In this document: positions 37,901-47,334 of the stretch, in pieces
How positions within the stretch are numbered: the stretch's first letter is position 1
Layout: each line of letters opens with the position of its first letter
Assembly: GCA_900455085.1 (NCBI GenBank)
Contig: UGTZ01000001.1
Coordinates: 4,469,779 to 4,533,778 of the forward strand
Direction: 5' to 3'
Length of the DNA stretch: 64,000 bases
From: Providencia rettgeri
Lineage (GTDB): Bacteria; Pseudomonadota; Gammaproteobacteria; Enterobacterales; Enterobacteriaceae
Program-made: the position numbers and the translations under genes
The notes under the pieces: generated by a model
The model's input: only the letters and a program-made list of their open reading frames with translations
Database searches by the model: none
What the model was told of the DNA's origin: nothing

Positions 37901-39095
37901 TTAGATTTTCAGTAATTCAGGGTAATACATACGCTTAATTGCGAGCTCTAAACCTCTAACTTCTGCTAAACCTTTTAAGCGCCCAAATAGCGGAATAGCC
38001 TGGATTGGTCACCTTTTTCAAATCATCTAAAATTTGGTGGCCATGGTCTGGTCTCATTGGAATGGGTGCAAGCCCCGCAGCATAGCGTTTTTGTTCAACC
38101 GCTAAAATGGCTTTGACCACTTCAAACATATCAACATCACCTGCAATATGATTGCCTTCATGGAAGGTATTCGGGTTATTTTCTCTCACCGTTGAACGTA
38201 AGTGCGTGAAATGAATGCGATCACCAAATTCATTAATCATTTTTACTAGGTCGTTATCGGCTCGTACACCATAAGAACCTGTGCACATAGTAAACCCATT
38301 ATGAATACTATCGCAGCTTTGCTTAATAAACCGCATATCTTCAATGGTAGAAACAATACGTGGCAGGCCTAAAATTGGGCGTGGAGGGTCATCAGGGTGA
38401 ATAGCTAAAACCACATTTTCTTCTTCACAGACAGGAACGATTTTCTGCAAGAAATAACGTAAGTTCTCACGTAACTGATTTTCATCAATATTATTATACA
38501 GCGCCAAGCGCTCACGGAATTGGTCTAATGTATAACCTTCTTCCGCACCCGGTAGCCCTGCGATGATGGTTTTAATCAGGTTTTCAATGTCATCAGATGA
38601 CATATTGGCATAATACTCAGCCGCTTCTTTAACTTCTTGTTCTGAATAACTCTCTGCCGCATTTTCACGCTTTAAAATATGAATTTCAAACGCAGCAAAA
38701 GCAATATTATCAAACCGTAACGCTTTGGAGCCATCCGGTAGCGTGTAAGCAAGGTCAGTACGCGTCCAATCTAGAATTGGCATAAAATTATAGCAAATGG
38801 TCTTAATACCACAGGATGCTAAATTACGAATACTCTGTTGGTAATTTTGAATATAGAGATCAAAATTACCTTGTTGAGTTTTAATATCTTCGTGAACAGG
38901 AATACTTTCCACGACAGACCAAACTAACCCAGCATCTTCAATAATAGCCTTACGCTTTAAAATCTCCTCGACACTCCAAACTTCACCGTTAGGAATATGG
39001 TGGAGCGCAGAGACGATACCTGTCGCCTCTGCTTGCCTAGCATCACTTAAAGAAACAGGGTCATTAGGACCGTACCAACGCCACGTATGCTCCAT
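37901..39095 (-). pseudogene. uxuA: Mannonate dehydratase UxuA, single-base frameshift near the C-terminus
   Basis: D-mannonate to 2-keto-3-deoxygluconate. It starts MEHTWRWYGPNDPVSLSDAR, with AIHPDDPPRPILGLPRI, GFTMCTGSYGVR and MRPDHGHQILDD, all typical of UxuA. After YSAI the open frame ends at 37956. One extra A in the A3 run at 37985-37987 (T's on the coding strand) explains it. With two, the frame reads AIGRLKGLAEVRGLELAIK to a stop at 37901. Repaired length is 397 (E. coli 394). GGAG precedes the ATG. Downstream partner of a UxuR-like regulator gene, 17 bp apart. Confidence 0.9.
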
Positions 39096-39112
39096 GAGTA
39101 CTTCTCCTTCGA

Positions 39113-39859
39113 TTATTCAAAAATAGTCTGATAAGGAATTGTTTCAAATAGGTAACCATCAAAATTGGGGTCATCAAAATCAGAAAGCTGCATTAGCGTA
39201 TTTTTGACATTCTCTAAATGCTGCCACATCTCTTTTTTAGCCAACTCCGGATCACGTTTTTGTAGTGCATTTAAAATATTTTCATGATCAACCAACCACT
39301 TTTTTCGGTAAGTCGTGTTGTCAATATGTTCGTGAAGCTTATCCCACATAGGGCTTTGTAACCGCACAGCCCAGATATCATCAATAATCTTCGCCATCAT
39401 GTCATTCTTGCTTGCGCGAGCAATTAACACATGGAACTTATGATCATTAGCATCGTCACTTTCATTATTCGCGACTTTGATTCGCTCATCTTCTAATAAT
39501 GCGCGGATCTCTTGGATATCGGCTTTTGTTGCTGACAAAGCAGCGCATGCAGCTATTGCACTTTCAATCACTTGGCGAGCTTGCAGTATTTCAAAAGGGC
39601 CATGATCTAAACTTTTAATTTCATCAATCAATAGGTCTGGATGATTAATGACATAAACCCCAGAACCTTTCTTGATAGAAACCAATTTTTCAATTTCCAA
39701 CATGATGAGTGCTTCACGTACCAATGAGCGACTAACATCATATTTTTTAGCGATCTCACGCTCTGGCATTAAACGACTTCCTATCGGATATTCACCAGAT
39801 GCAATGAGCTCTTTTAACTGCTGACCTAGGTATTGGTACGAGCGGTATTGAGTTTTCAT
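39113..39859 (-). CDS. uxuR: GntR-family (FadR subfamily) regulator, UxuR-like
   Basis: About 248 residues. The winged helix contains PEREIAKKYDVSRSLVREALIMLEIEKLVSI. The FCD domain holds GPFEILQARQVIES, DHKFHVLIARAS and KEMWQHLENVKNTLMQ, with DFDDPNFDGYLFET at the end as in E. coli UxuR. I use Met 39859; 39871 is also in frame. It is transcribed with uxuA and divergently from rspA across a region with several GGTTNACC-like sites. It probably responds to fructuronate or mannonate. Confidence 0.82.
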   Translation of the reverse strand: MKTQYRSYQYLGQQLKELIASGEYPIGSRLMPEREIAKKYDVSRSLVREALIMLEIEKLVSIKKGSGVYVINHPDLLIDEIKSLDHGPFEILQARQVIESAIAACAALSATKADIQEIRALLEDERIKVANNESDDANDHKFHVLIARASKNDMMAKIIDDIWAVRLQSPMWDKLHEHIDNTTYRKKWLVDHENILNALQKRDPELAKKEMWQHLENVKNTLMQLSDFDDPNFDGYLFETIPYQTIFE

Positions 39860-39925
39860 ATATATGTACAACGCGTTGTCGAATTAAATTTAGTTCTTCC
39901 ATTGTAGATTATCGTCCCTCATTAC

Positions 39926-40122
39926 AATGGTCAACCAATTTATCCACTATTTCCGCAAAATTAGTTAACCAATTTGTGATCAGATTCACTTATTGTCGTC
40001 TTTTTAGTCATTGTTTTTTAATTTACCGATTGATAGAGTGAAAAAAAGAGAATTTGGTCAACCAATAAATAAACCACTTTGAGTGTTTCATGGTAATTTG
40101 GTTGATCAGTTGGTTAACAAGT
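39926..40122. promoter_or_regulatory. Cluster of UxuR-like operator sites in the divergent promoter
   Basis: Four sites of the TTGGTNNACCAA type: AATGGTCAACCAATT (39926-39940), TTAGTTAACCAATTT (39961-39975), TTGGTCAACCAA (40054-40065, perfect but for the centre), and a double site TTTGGTTGATCA + AGTTGGTTAACAAG (40097-40122). They resemble the UxuR/ExuR consensus of E. coli. Their spread suggests cooperative or looped repression of both uxuR-uxuA and rspA. Confidence 0.65.
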
Positions 40123-40141
40123 AATAGGGATTTGGGCCAAA

Positions 40142-41355
40142 ATGAAAATTATAAAAGCAGAAGTCTTTGTATGTAGCCCCGGTCGTAATTTTGTCACATT
40201 AAAATTACAACCGATGAAGGCGTATATGGATTAGGTGATGCCACCCTTAACGGGAGGGAGCTCTCTGTAGCGTCCTATCTTCAAGATCACCTCTGTCCTC
40301 AGCTAATAGGCCGTGACCCACATAAAATTGAAGATATTTATCAGTTCTTCTATAAGGGAGCTTACTGGCGTAGAGGCCCAGTTACGATGTCCGCCATTTC
40401 TGCGATTGATATGGCACTGTGGGATATTAAAGGCAAAATTGCCAACCTTCCGGTCTATCAGTTACTCGGTGGCGCTTCTCGTGAAGGAGTGATGGTTTAT
40501 TGCCACACCACGGGTACCGATATTGCTGAAACACTAGATAACTACGCAAAATATAAAGAAAAAGGTTTTAAAGCGATCCGTGTGCAGTGTGGCATTCCAG
40601 GAATGGCAACTACCTATGGACAGAGTAAAGGAAAAAACCTTGCTTATGAACCTGCCACAAAAGGCCATCACCCTGAAGAACAACTTTGGTCAACCGAAAA
40701 ATATCTGGATTTTATGCCCAAACTGTTTGAAGCCGTTCGGGACAAATACGGATTTAATGAACACCTTCTACACGATATGCACCATCGCTTGACCCCTATT
40801 GAAGCGGCTCGCTTCGGTAAAAGTATTGAAGATTATCGATTATTTTGGATGGAAGACCCAACACCAGCAGAAAACCAAGCTTGTTTTAGATTAATTCGTC
40901 AACATACCGTCACCCCAATCGCCGTAGGTGAAGTTTTTAATAGCATTTGGGATTGTAAACAACTGATTGAAGAGCAACTCATCGATTATATCCGCACCAC
41001 AATTACCCATGCCGGAGGTATTACAGGCATGCGCCGAATTGCTGATTTTGCTTCACTTTACCAAGTCAGAACTGGTTCTCATGGTCCATCTGACCTATCC
41101 CCAATTTGCCATGCTGCCGCCTTACACTTTGACCTTTGGGTACCCAATTTCGGCGTTCAAGAGTTTATGGGCTATTCAGAAGAAATGTTGTCCGTATTTA
41201 CGACTAACTGGACGTTCAACGATGGTTATATGCACCCAAGTGATAAGCCCGGTTTAGGTATCGATTTTGATGAAAAACTGGCAGCGAAATACCCGTACAA
41301 CCCAGCTTATCTTCCAGTCGCTCGTCTCGAAGACGGCACGTTGTGGAACTGGTAA
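40142..41355 (+). pseudogene. rspA: D-mannonate dehydratase of the RspA/ManD type, single-base frameshift near the N-terminus
   Basis: Enolase-superfamily enzyme, unrelated in fold to UxuA. The first 20 codons read MKIIKAEVFVCSPGRNFVTL. The frame then needs one more A in the A4 run at 40201-40204 to continue KITTDEGVYGLGDATL. Restored length is 404, equal to E. coli RspA. Later motifs: WDIKGKIANLPVYQLLGG, HDMHHRLTP, WMEDPTPAENQ, GEVFNSIWD, ITHAGGITGMRR, GSHGPSDLSPI. First gene of rspA-rspB-ydfJ-ydfI. RspA proteins have weak or no mannonate activity in some species. Confidence 0.9.
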
Positions 41356-41379
41356 TTTTTATTTTATTCGGAGTCAAAT

Positions 41380-42402
41380 ATGAAAGCTGTAAAATCGGTA
41401 GTAATCAAAGAACCCAATACATTATTGATTGAAGAACGTTCAGTTCCTGAACCGGCTGAAAACCAAGTACAAATAAAAGTTCGCTTAGCCGGTATTTGTG
41501 GTTCTGACAGCCATATCTACCGTGGCCATAACCCATTTGCAAAATATCCACGTGTGATTGGCCATGAATTTTTCGGTGTCATTGAAAAAGTGGGTTCAGG
41601 CATAGATAGCAAACGCATTGGTGAACGAGTCTCTATCGACCCTGTCCTTAGCTGTGGTCATTGTTATCCATGCTCAATTGGTAAACCAAATGTGTGTGAA
41701 ACACTAGAAGTATTGGGTGTTCATACTGATGGCGGGTTCACTGAATATGTCAATGTCCCTGCGGCCAATGCTTATACTATTCCTGATTCAATCAGCGATG
41801 AGTGTGCCGTTACCGTTGAGCCATACTCTATTGCCGCCAACGTGACTTCGCATGTTCACCCAACTCAAGATGACATCGCATTAGTCTATGGTGCGGGTAC
41901 GATTGGGTTAACCTGCGCACAGGTTCTCAAAGGGGTTTATCAAGTCAAAACCTTGATCATGGTTGACCGCGTGGCTGAGCGTTTAGCTAGAGCAAAAGAT
42001 TGTGGTGCTGATATTGTCATTGATAACTCACAAACCCCACTACCAGATCAACTCAAAACACTGGGTCTTCGCCCAACGTTAGTACTTGATGCAGCTTGCC
42101 ATCCCGCTATCTTACAAGAAGCCGTCTTGATTGCTTCTCCCGCAGCAAGAGTTTCTATTATGGGCTTTTCAAGTGAAGCAAGTGCCGTTACACAGCAAAG
42201 TATCACCAGCAAAGAGATTTCATTGTTTTCTTCACGTTTGAATGCCAAAAAATTCCCTGAGGTGATTAGCTGGATAGAATCTAAAAAAATTGACCCAACG
42301 AAAATCTTGACGCATCAGTTCCCATTCACTGAAGCGCAAGAGGCAATCTTAACCTTTGAAAAAGACCAGAAAACCTGCTGTAAAATTCTTTTAACCTTTT
42401 AA
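41380..42402 (+). CDS. rspB: Zinc-dependent alcohol dehydrogenase RspB
   Basis: 340 residues, MDR family. Catalytic zinc: CGSDSHIYRGHNPFAKYP and GHEFFG. Structural zinc: CGHCYPCSIGKPNVC. NAD site: VYGAGTIGLTCAQV. The sequence is close to E. coli RspB across its length, by recall. It follows rspA by 24 bp. It presumably oxidises a sugar acid or alditol (L-gulonate and related activities are known for the family). Confidence 0.93.
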   Translation: MKAVKSVVIKEPNTLLIEERSVPEPAENQVQIKVRLAGICGSDSHIYRGHNPFAKYPRVIGHEFFGVIEKVGSGIDSKRIGERVSIDPVLSCGHCYPCSIGKPNVCETLEVLGVHTDGGFTEYVNVPAANAYTIPDSISDECAVTVEPYSIAANVTSHVHPTQDDIALVYGAGTIGLTCAQVLKGVYQVKTLIMVDRVAERLARAKDCGADIVIDNSQTPLPDQLKTLGLRPTLVLDAACHPAILQEAVLIASPAARVSIMGFSSEASAVTQQSITSKEISLFSSRLNAKKFPEVISWIESKKIDPTKILTHQFPFTEAQEAILTFEKDQKTCCKILLTF

Positions 42403-42463
42403 TTTAATTAAAAAAACTAAATCCGATTTGGATACTACCCTACGTGATTAATAGGATAATAAT

Positions 42464-43873
42464 ATGAATACTCAGTCAATTGACCCATCAGGGAAAGTGG
42501 AACGCAGTTCTGGCGATCTAACCAAAGCTGCAGTTTCAGGCTGGCTAGGAACCGCTCTAGAGTTTATGGATTTCCAGCTTTACTCGTTAGGTGCAGCACT
42601 TGTTTTCCATGAAATATTTTTCCCTGAACAATCCGCTTCAATGGCATTAATTCTTGCGATGGGAACTTACGGTGCCGGATATGTCGCACGTATTGTTGGT
42701 GCGATTTTCTTTGGTCAAATGGGCGACCGAATCGGCCGTAAAAAAGTACTCTTTATCACCATCACCATGATGGGGGTGTGTACTACATTAATCGGGGTAT
42801 TACCAACCTACGCACAGGTAGGTATCCTCGCACCGCTGTTATTAGTTCTCTTGCGAATTATTCAAGGCTTAGGGGCAGGCGCTGAAATTTCGGGTGCAGG
42901 CACCATGCTGGCAGAATATGCACCAAAAGGCCGTCGTGGTATTGTGGCCTCATTAGTGGGTCTGGGAACAAACTGTGGCACATTAAGCGCAACTGCAATT
43001 TGGGCTGTCATGTTCTTCTGGTTAGATAAGTCAGACTTATTGGCTTGGGGCTGGCGTGTACCTTTCTTGGCAAGCTTCGTGGTAATGCTGTTTGCAGTAT
43101 GGTTACGACTGAATCTGAAAGAAAGCCCTGTATTTGAGAAAGTGCAAAATACGGAAGAACAAGAAGCCAAAGTTGCAGTACAAACACCACCGAAAGAAAG
43201 TTTCTTTGCCATGTTTAAATCTAAAGCATTTTGGTTAGCGACTGGCATTCGTTTCGGTCAAGCAGGTAACTCTGGGTTAATTCAAACTTTCTTAGCAGGA
43301 TATTTGGTTCAAAGCCTGTTGTTTGATAAGAGTATTCCAACTGATGCGATCATGATCAGCTCCGTTGTCGGTTTCCTAACTATTCCTATGATTGGTCTGA
43401 TATCCGATAAATTTGGTCGTCGTATTCCTTATATTATTCTTAGCTTATCTGCCATGTTGCTCGCCTATCCGATGTTATCTGTCATCGTCGATGGTGCGAA
43501 CAGTGTTAGCTTAATTACCATCTGTATTATTATCGTTCATAACTGTTCAGTACTCGGATTATTTGCCTTAGAAAATATTACGATGGCTGAAATGTTCAAC
43601 TCACGTAATCGCTTCACCGGTATGGCTGTGGCCAAAGAAATTGGTGGCTTAATTGCCTCTGGCTTAGGCCCAGTTCTAGCAGGTATTTTCTGTAGTGTCA
43701 CCGGAAGCTGGTGGCCAATTGCCATCATGATCATCATTTACTCTGCCATTTCATTAATCAGCGCCATCATCATGCCTGAAGTGAAAGATCGTGATTTAAC
43801 CAGTACGTTGGATGCTGTTGAAGAGGCTGAACAACAAAAAGGTAAAGTGAAATATGCAACTGTCAACCAATAA
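42464..43873 (+). CDS. ydfJ: MFS transporter, metabolite:H+ symporter family, YdfJ-like
   Basis: 469 residues, 12 segments, with the MHS marks SGWLGTALEFMDFQLYSL and GQMGDRIGRKKVLF. Position between rspB and the mannitol-dehydrogenase-family gene equals that of E. coli ydfJ, which is interrupted in K-12, so this is an intact version. Probably imports a sugar acid. GGAT precedes the ATG. Its last 20 bp overlap the next gene. Confidence 0.85.
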   Translation: MNTQSIDPSGKVERSSGDLTKAAVSGWLGTALEFMDFQLYSLGAALVFHEIFFPEQSASMALILAMGTYGAGYVARIVGAIFFGQMGDRIGRKKVLFITITMMGVCTTLIGVLPTYAQVGILAPLLLVLLRIIQGLGAGAEISGAGTMLAEYAPKGRRGIVASLVGLGTNCGTLSATAIWAVMFFWLDKSDLLAWGWRVPFLASFVVMLFAVWLRLNLKESPVFEKVQNTEEQEAKVAVQTPPKESFFAMFKSKAFWLATGIRFGQAGNSGLIQTFLAGYLVQSLLFDKSIPTDAIMISSVVGFLTIPMIGLISDKFGRRIPYIILSLSAMLLAYPMLSVIVDGANSVSLITICIIIVHNCSVLGLFALENITMAEMFNSRNRFTGMAVAKEIGGLIASGLGPVLAGIFCSVTGSWWPIAIMIIIYSAISLISAIIMPEVKDRDLTSTLDAVEEAEQQKGKVKYATVNQ

Positions 43874-45341
43874 CCTAAACCAATTACCTGCGAATATCAA
43901 AGTACCAAGCTATGATAGGGAGCAGATAAAGGTAAAAATGCTTCACTTAGGTTTCGGCGCGTTCCATCGCGCCCACCAAGCCATCTTTGCGGATATTTTA
44001 GCTACAGAACAGCAGAGTAATTGGGGTTTTTGCGAAGTCAATTTAGTCGGTGGCGAGCAACAAATTGAAGATTTACTCGCTCAAGATTGCCTTTATAACG
44101 TAGTTGAAATGCAAGGCGATAATTGGCAAACCCGTACGGTGGGGGTGGTAAAAGAAGCATTACACCCAACCATTCACGGAATTGATGCTGTTATCAATCG
44201 CATGTTAGACCCTAACATTGCCATCGTTTCCATGACTGTTACTGAAAAAGGTTATTGCTATGTACCCGCGACAGGCTCGATTGATTTTGCTAACCCCGCT
44301 ATCGCACATGATTTAGCCTCACCAAATGCTCCAAAATCATTGCCGGGCCTGATTGTTGAAGCGTTAAAACGCCGTAAAGCACTGGGTATTGCACCATTTA
44401 CAGTCATGTCCTGTGATAATATGCCTGAAAATGGCCATATCACGAAAAATGTCATTTTAGCGATGGCCGCAAAACAGGATATCGCACTGGCCAATTGGAT
44501 TGAAGCCAACGTCACTTTTCCATCTACCATGGTGGATAGAATTGTACCTGCCATGACACCAGACACTGCAGAGAAAATTCAATCTCAACTGGGCCCTATC
44601 GTCGATAACGTCGCCATTGCCTGTGAGCCATTTCGCCAGTGGGTGATTGAAGATAATTTTGTCGCGGGTCGTCCTGAGTGGGAAAAAGCGGGCGCTCAAT
44701 TAGTGACAGATGTCATTCCATTTGAAGAAATGAAACTGCGCATGTTAAATGGTAGCCACTCTTTCCTTGCATATTTAGGTTATTTGGCTGGTTATCAATA
44801 CATTAATGAGTGCATGCAGGATAGCGCTTATGAAAAAGCGGCTTATCACTTGATGGTCAATGAGCAAGCGCCAACGTTATCCATCAAAAATGTGGATTTA
44901 CCCGCCTATGCTAATGCCCTGATTGAGCGTTTCAAAAATACGGGGTTGAAACATCGTACTTGGCAAATCGCGATGGATGGAACGTTGAAATTATCTCAAC
45001 GTTTACTCGACTCTATCCAAATTCATCTTAAAAACGGCCGATCATTTGATTATTTAGCCTTAGCGGTTGCAGGATGGATGCGTTATGTCAGCGGAAAAGA
45101 TGATCATGGTGCAGAAATTCAAGTCAGCGACCCACAGGCTGTAAAATTGGCTGAACTAGTTGCAAACAGCACTGATGATGAAAGTCGTGTTCATGCACTG
45201 CTTTCTCTCAACAGTTTGTTTACCAAAGAACTCGTTAATAATTCGTTGTTTACTGAAAAGGTGACAGCATTCTACCTTTCACTACGTGATAACGGTGCCC
45301 AAAAAACGGTTGAAGCGCTTAACCACCAGCACGCCTTGTAA
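43854..45341 (+). CDS. ydfI: Mannitol dehydrogenase-family oxidoreductase, YdfI/UxuB-like
   Basis: 495 residues, polyol-specific long-chain dehydrogenase. NAD motif LHLGFGAFHRAHQA, MSCDNMPENG, VDRIVPAMT, and the catalytic Lys region EEMKLRMLNGSHSFLAYLGYL. Homologues reduce fructuronate to mannonate (UxuB) or act on related polyols. With two mannonate dehydratases beside it, fructuronate/mannonate interconversion is likely. No separate uxuB is present here, so it may fill that role. Confidence 0.85.
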   Translation: MQLSTNNLNQLPANIKVPSYDREQIKVKMLHLGFGAFHRAHQAIFADILATEQQSNWGFCEVNLVGGEQQIEDLLAQDCLYNVVEMQGDNWQTRTVGVVKEALHPTIHGIDAVINRMLDPNIAIVSMTVTEKGYCYVPATGSIDFANPAIAHDLASPNAPKSLPGLIVEALKRRKALGIAPFTVMSCDNMPENGHITKNVILAMAAKQDIALANWIEANVTFPSTMVDRIVPAMTPDTAEKIQSQLGPIVDNVAIACEPFRQWVIEDNFVAGRPEWEKAGAQLVTDVIPFEEMKLRMLNGSHSFLAYLGYLAGYQYINECMQDSAYEKAAYHLMVNEQAPTLSIKNVDLPAYANALIERFKNTGLKHRTWQIAMDGTLKLSQRLLDSIQIHLKNGRSFDYLALAVAGWMRYVSGKDDHGAEIQVSDPQAVKLAELVANSTDDESRVHALLSLNSLFTKELVNNSLFTEKVTAFYLSLRDNGAQKTVEALNHQHAL

Positions 45342-45353
45342 CAACATCTTAGT

Positions 45354-45377
45354 AGGCGGGGCTTCCCCCGCCTCTTT
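45354..45377 (+). terminator. Terminator after ydfI
   Basis: AGGCGGGG (45354-45361), loop CTTC, CCCCGCCT (45366-45373), then CTTT. A stable GC-rich stem 12 bp past the ydfI stop and before the convergent nitrilase-like gene. Confidence 0.8.
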
Positions 45378-45399
45378 CACTCAAACTTCGAACTATAAT

Positions 45400-47132
45400 C
45401 TACTGTGTTAGCGGCGGAAACCAAATAGCTTGCTGACCACTCACCAACCGTTCTTGGTTAATCCACGTAAAAGGAGCAGGTACCTGAGCTTGCAAACGCA
45501 CATCTTCAGCCCCTCGTTGTGCTGTTAAGGTTGGAGTAAGCACGACAGGCTCTGGCCCATAAATAGCCGCTGACGTAGAATCACGTTCGTTTCGTCCTCC
45601 ACAAACCACCCATAATTGGTTTAATGTCGCGATGGCATAAGGGATAAAATCGGCACGTCCTGTCGGCGGCTCTTCAACCGAAAAAAGATGGCTATCAATT
45701 TCTACTTTTAAATCACTCGGGATATCGGCTGGCACAGCAAGGATATCAGCGCGTAACGTACTGTATAACCCCCTAATTCAGGAACATCTAATTCATGTGC
45801 AGCCGCCAGTGCAATACGCCCAATTGGCGTTGCTGTCACACTCACAGAACTACCCGCTGTTGCCCAGCCGCTATCCCGTTCATTAAGATGTGTAACACGA
45901 TAGCGGGCTAATATTTCCCCTGATGGGCCCGCAAGAATGACGGTGTGGAACACTTTGTCAATCTCAATTTCAGGATAACTTCCAACAATATAGCCTTTTC
46001 CTTGATGAGCAGCCTTACTCAATGTTTGCTCAAAAGTGCCCCCTTGTTGTTCGGCATAAGACAAAATAATGTTGGGATCGTTGGTATAAGGTAGCGCAGA
46101 AAGCTCAGGAAGAACCAGCAGCTCATTTTCTCCCACTTGGATTGAGTCTAGCTTAGAAACTGATTTTTCCCACTGCGCCGCAATCAGCGTTGTTTGCGTT
46201 ATTGTTGATGTGGCATTGATATCTGTCGGGCTACGATGAAAAGCAAGCATTGGGAAATATAATTCAGGCCGACGCTTCGCCAGTAATGCATCGCGCTGTT
46301 TATCCGCTTCATCTAAGTCAATCATCGCACTGTATATGCCATTTAACCCCGGTTCTAACTCTAATGGGCTAAGCACTGGAGATTGAGCCACTTTATGTCC
46401 TGATGGCGCCCATACGCTCGAACCACCATTATAATAGAGCTGCCCTTTGGTAATTGGGTTAGTTTCAATTCCACTGCGTGTTGCACAAATTACCCAGACA
46501 CCATTGAAAGCACTCATATGCTGTACATGCGCAACGGTTGAGTGATCCCCAAGCATTTCAGCAGGACTCGCGTTAGGCATCATACGGTCGGATACTGAAT
46601 GCCAACCAATGATTTGTGCCCCTTCTAATGCGGCTAACCGCACATATTGCCAGTAGGTATCATCATAACAAATCAATAGCGCAATACGGCCAATCGGTGT
46701 TTCAAACGTTTTGACACCGGTATTACCCGGTGCGAATACCTTTTGGTCTTGAGAATTCAGCCCTATTTTACGGTACTTACCAATAATGCCTTCCGGCCCC
46801 ATCAAAACGGCTGAATTATAAGCCAGCCCAGTTTCGCTATCGCGCTCCGCGATACCTACACTCATATACATTCCTGTTCGAGCCAGTACAGGCAGTATTG
46901 CAGCAGTCGTTTTGCCAGGGATAGTATCTAAATAAGGCGCTAATTCTGTAGAGTCCGAAAATAAATAACCACTCACAGCCGTTTCTGGAAATACGGCATA
47001 ATTTACCCCTTGAGCGGCCACTTTTTCTGCCGCTTCAACTAAACGTTGAATATTTCCATTTAAATCTCCCCATGCAGGAATAAAATCAACGGCTGCGATC
47101 TTACTGCTTTTTTTTATTTCAGCAATACTCAT
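45400..47132 (-). pseudogene. Two-domain nitrilase-superfamily protein, single-base frameshift
   Basis: Two carbon-nitrogen hydrolase domains in tandem, about 577 residues when repaired. Domain 1 (about 1-290) has the full triad: VFPETAVSG (Glu), YRKIGLN (Lys), LICYDDTYWQ (Cys). Domain 2 has Glu (VLPELSA), but its Lys site reads YRVTHLN and its Cys site AAAHELDVPE, so it looks catalytically dead. The frame breaks at a C5 run at 45769-45773. One more C joins ELGG to LYSTLRADILAVPADIP. ATG 47132 follows AAGGA; TTG 47150 is less likely. Last gene of the oxalate module; substrate unknown. Confidence 0.8.
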
Positions 47133-47334
47133 ACAATAATCCTTATTCAAAGAATTTATTAATAAAAAAATAAAAACTAAATAGGGAAAAATATTTCTAT
47201 AATTCCAATTGATTGAGGTAGCAATCGCCTGAATTTAGCGGCTATATTTGAATACACCGAATATCTAAATATAGCCGCTAATGTTAATTTTCTTTTTTAG
47301 AGAATCATATTAAGATCGGGTTTAATATCATTAA

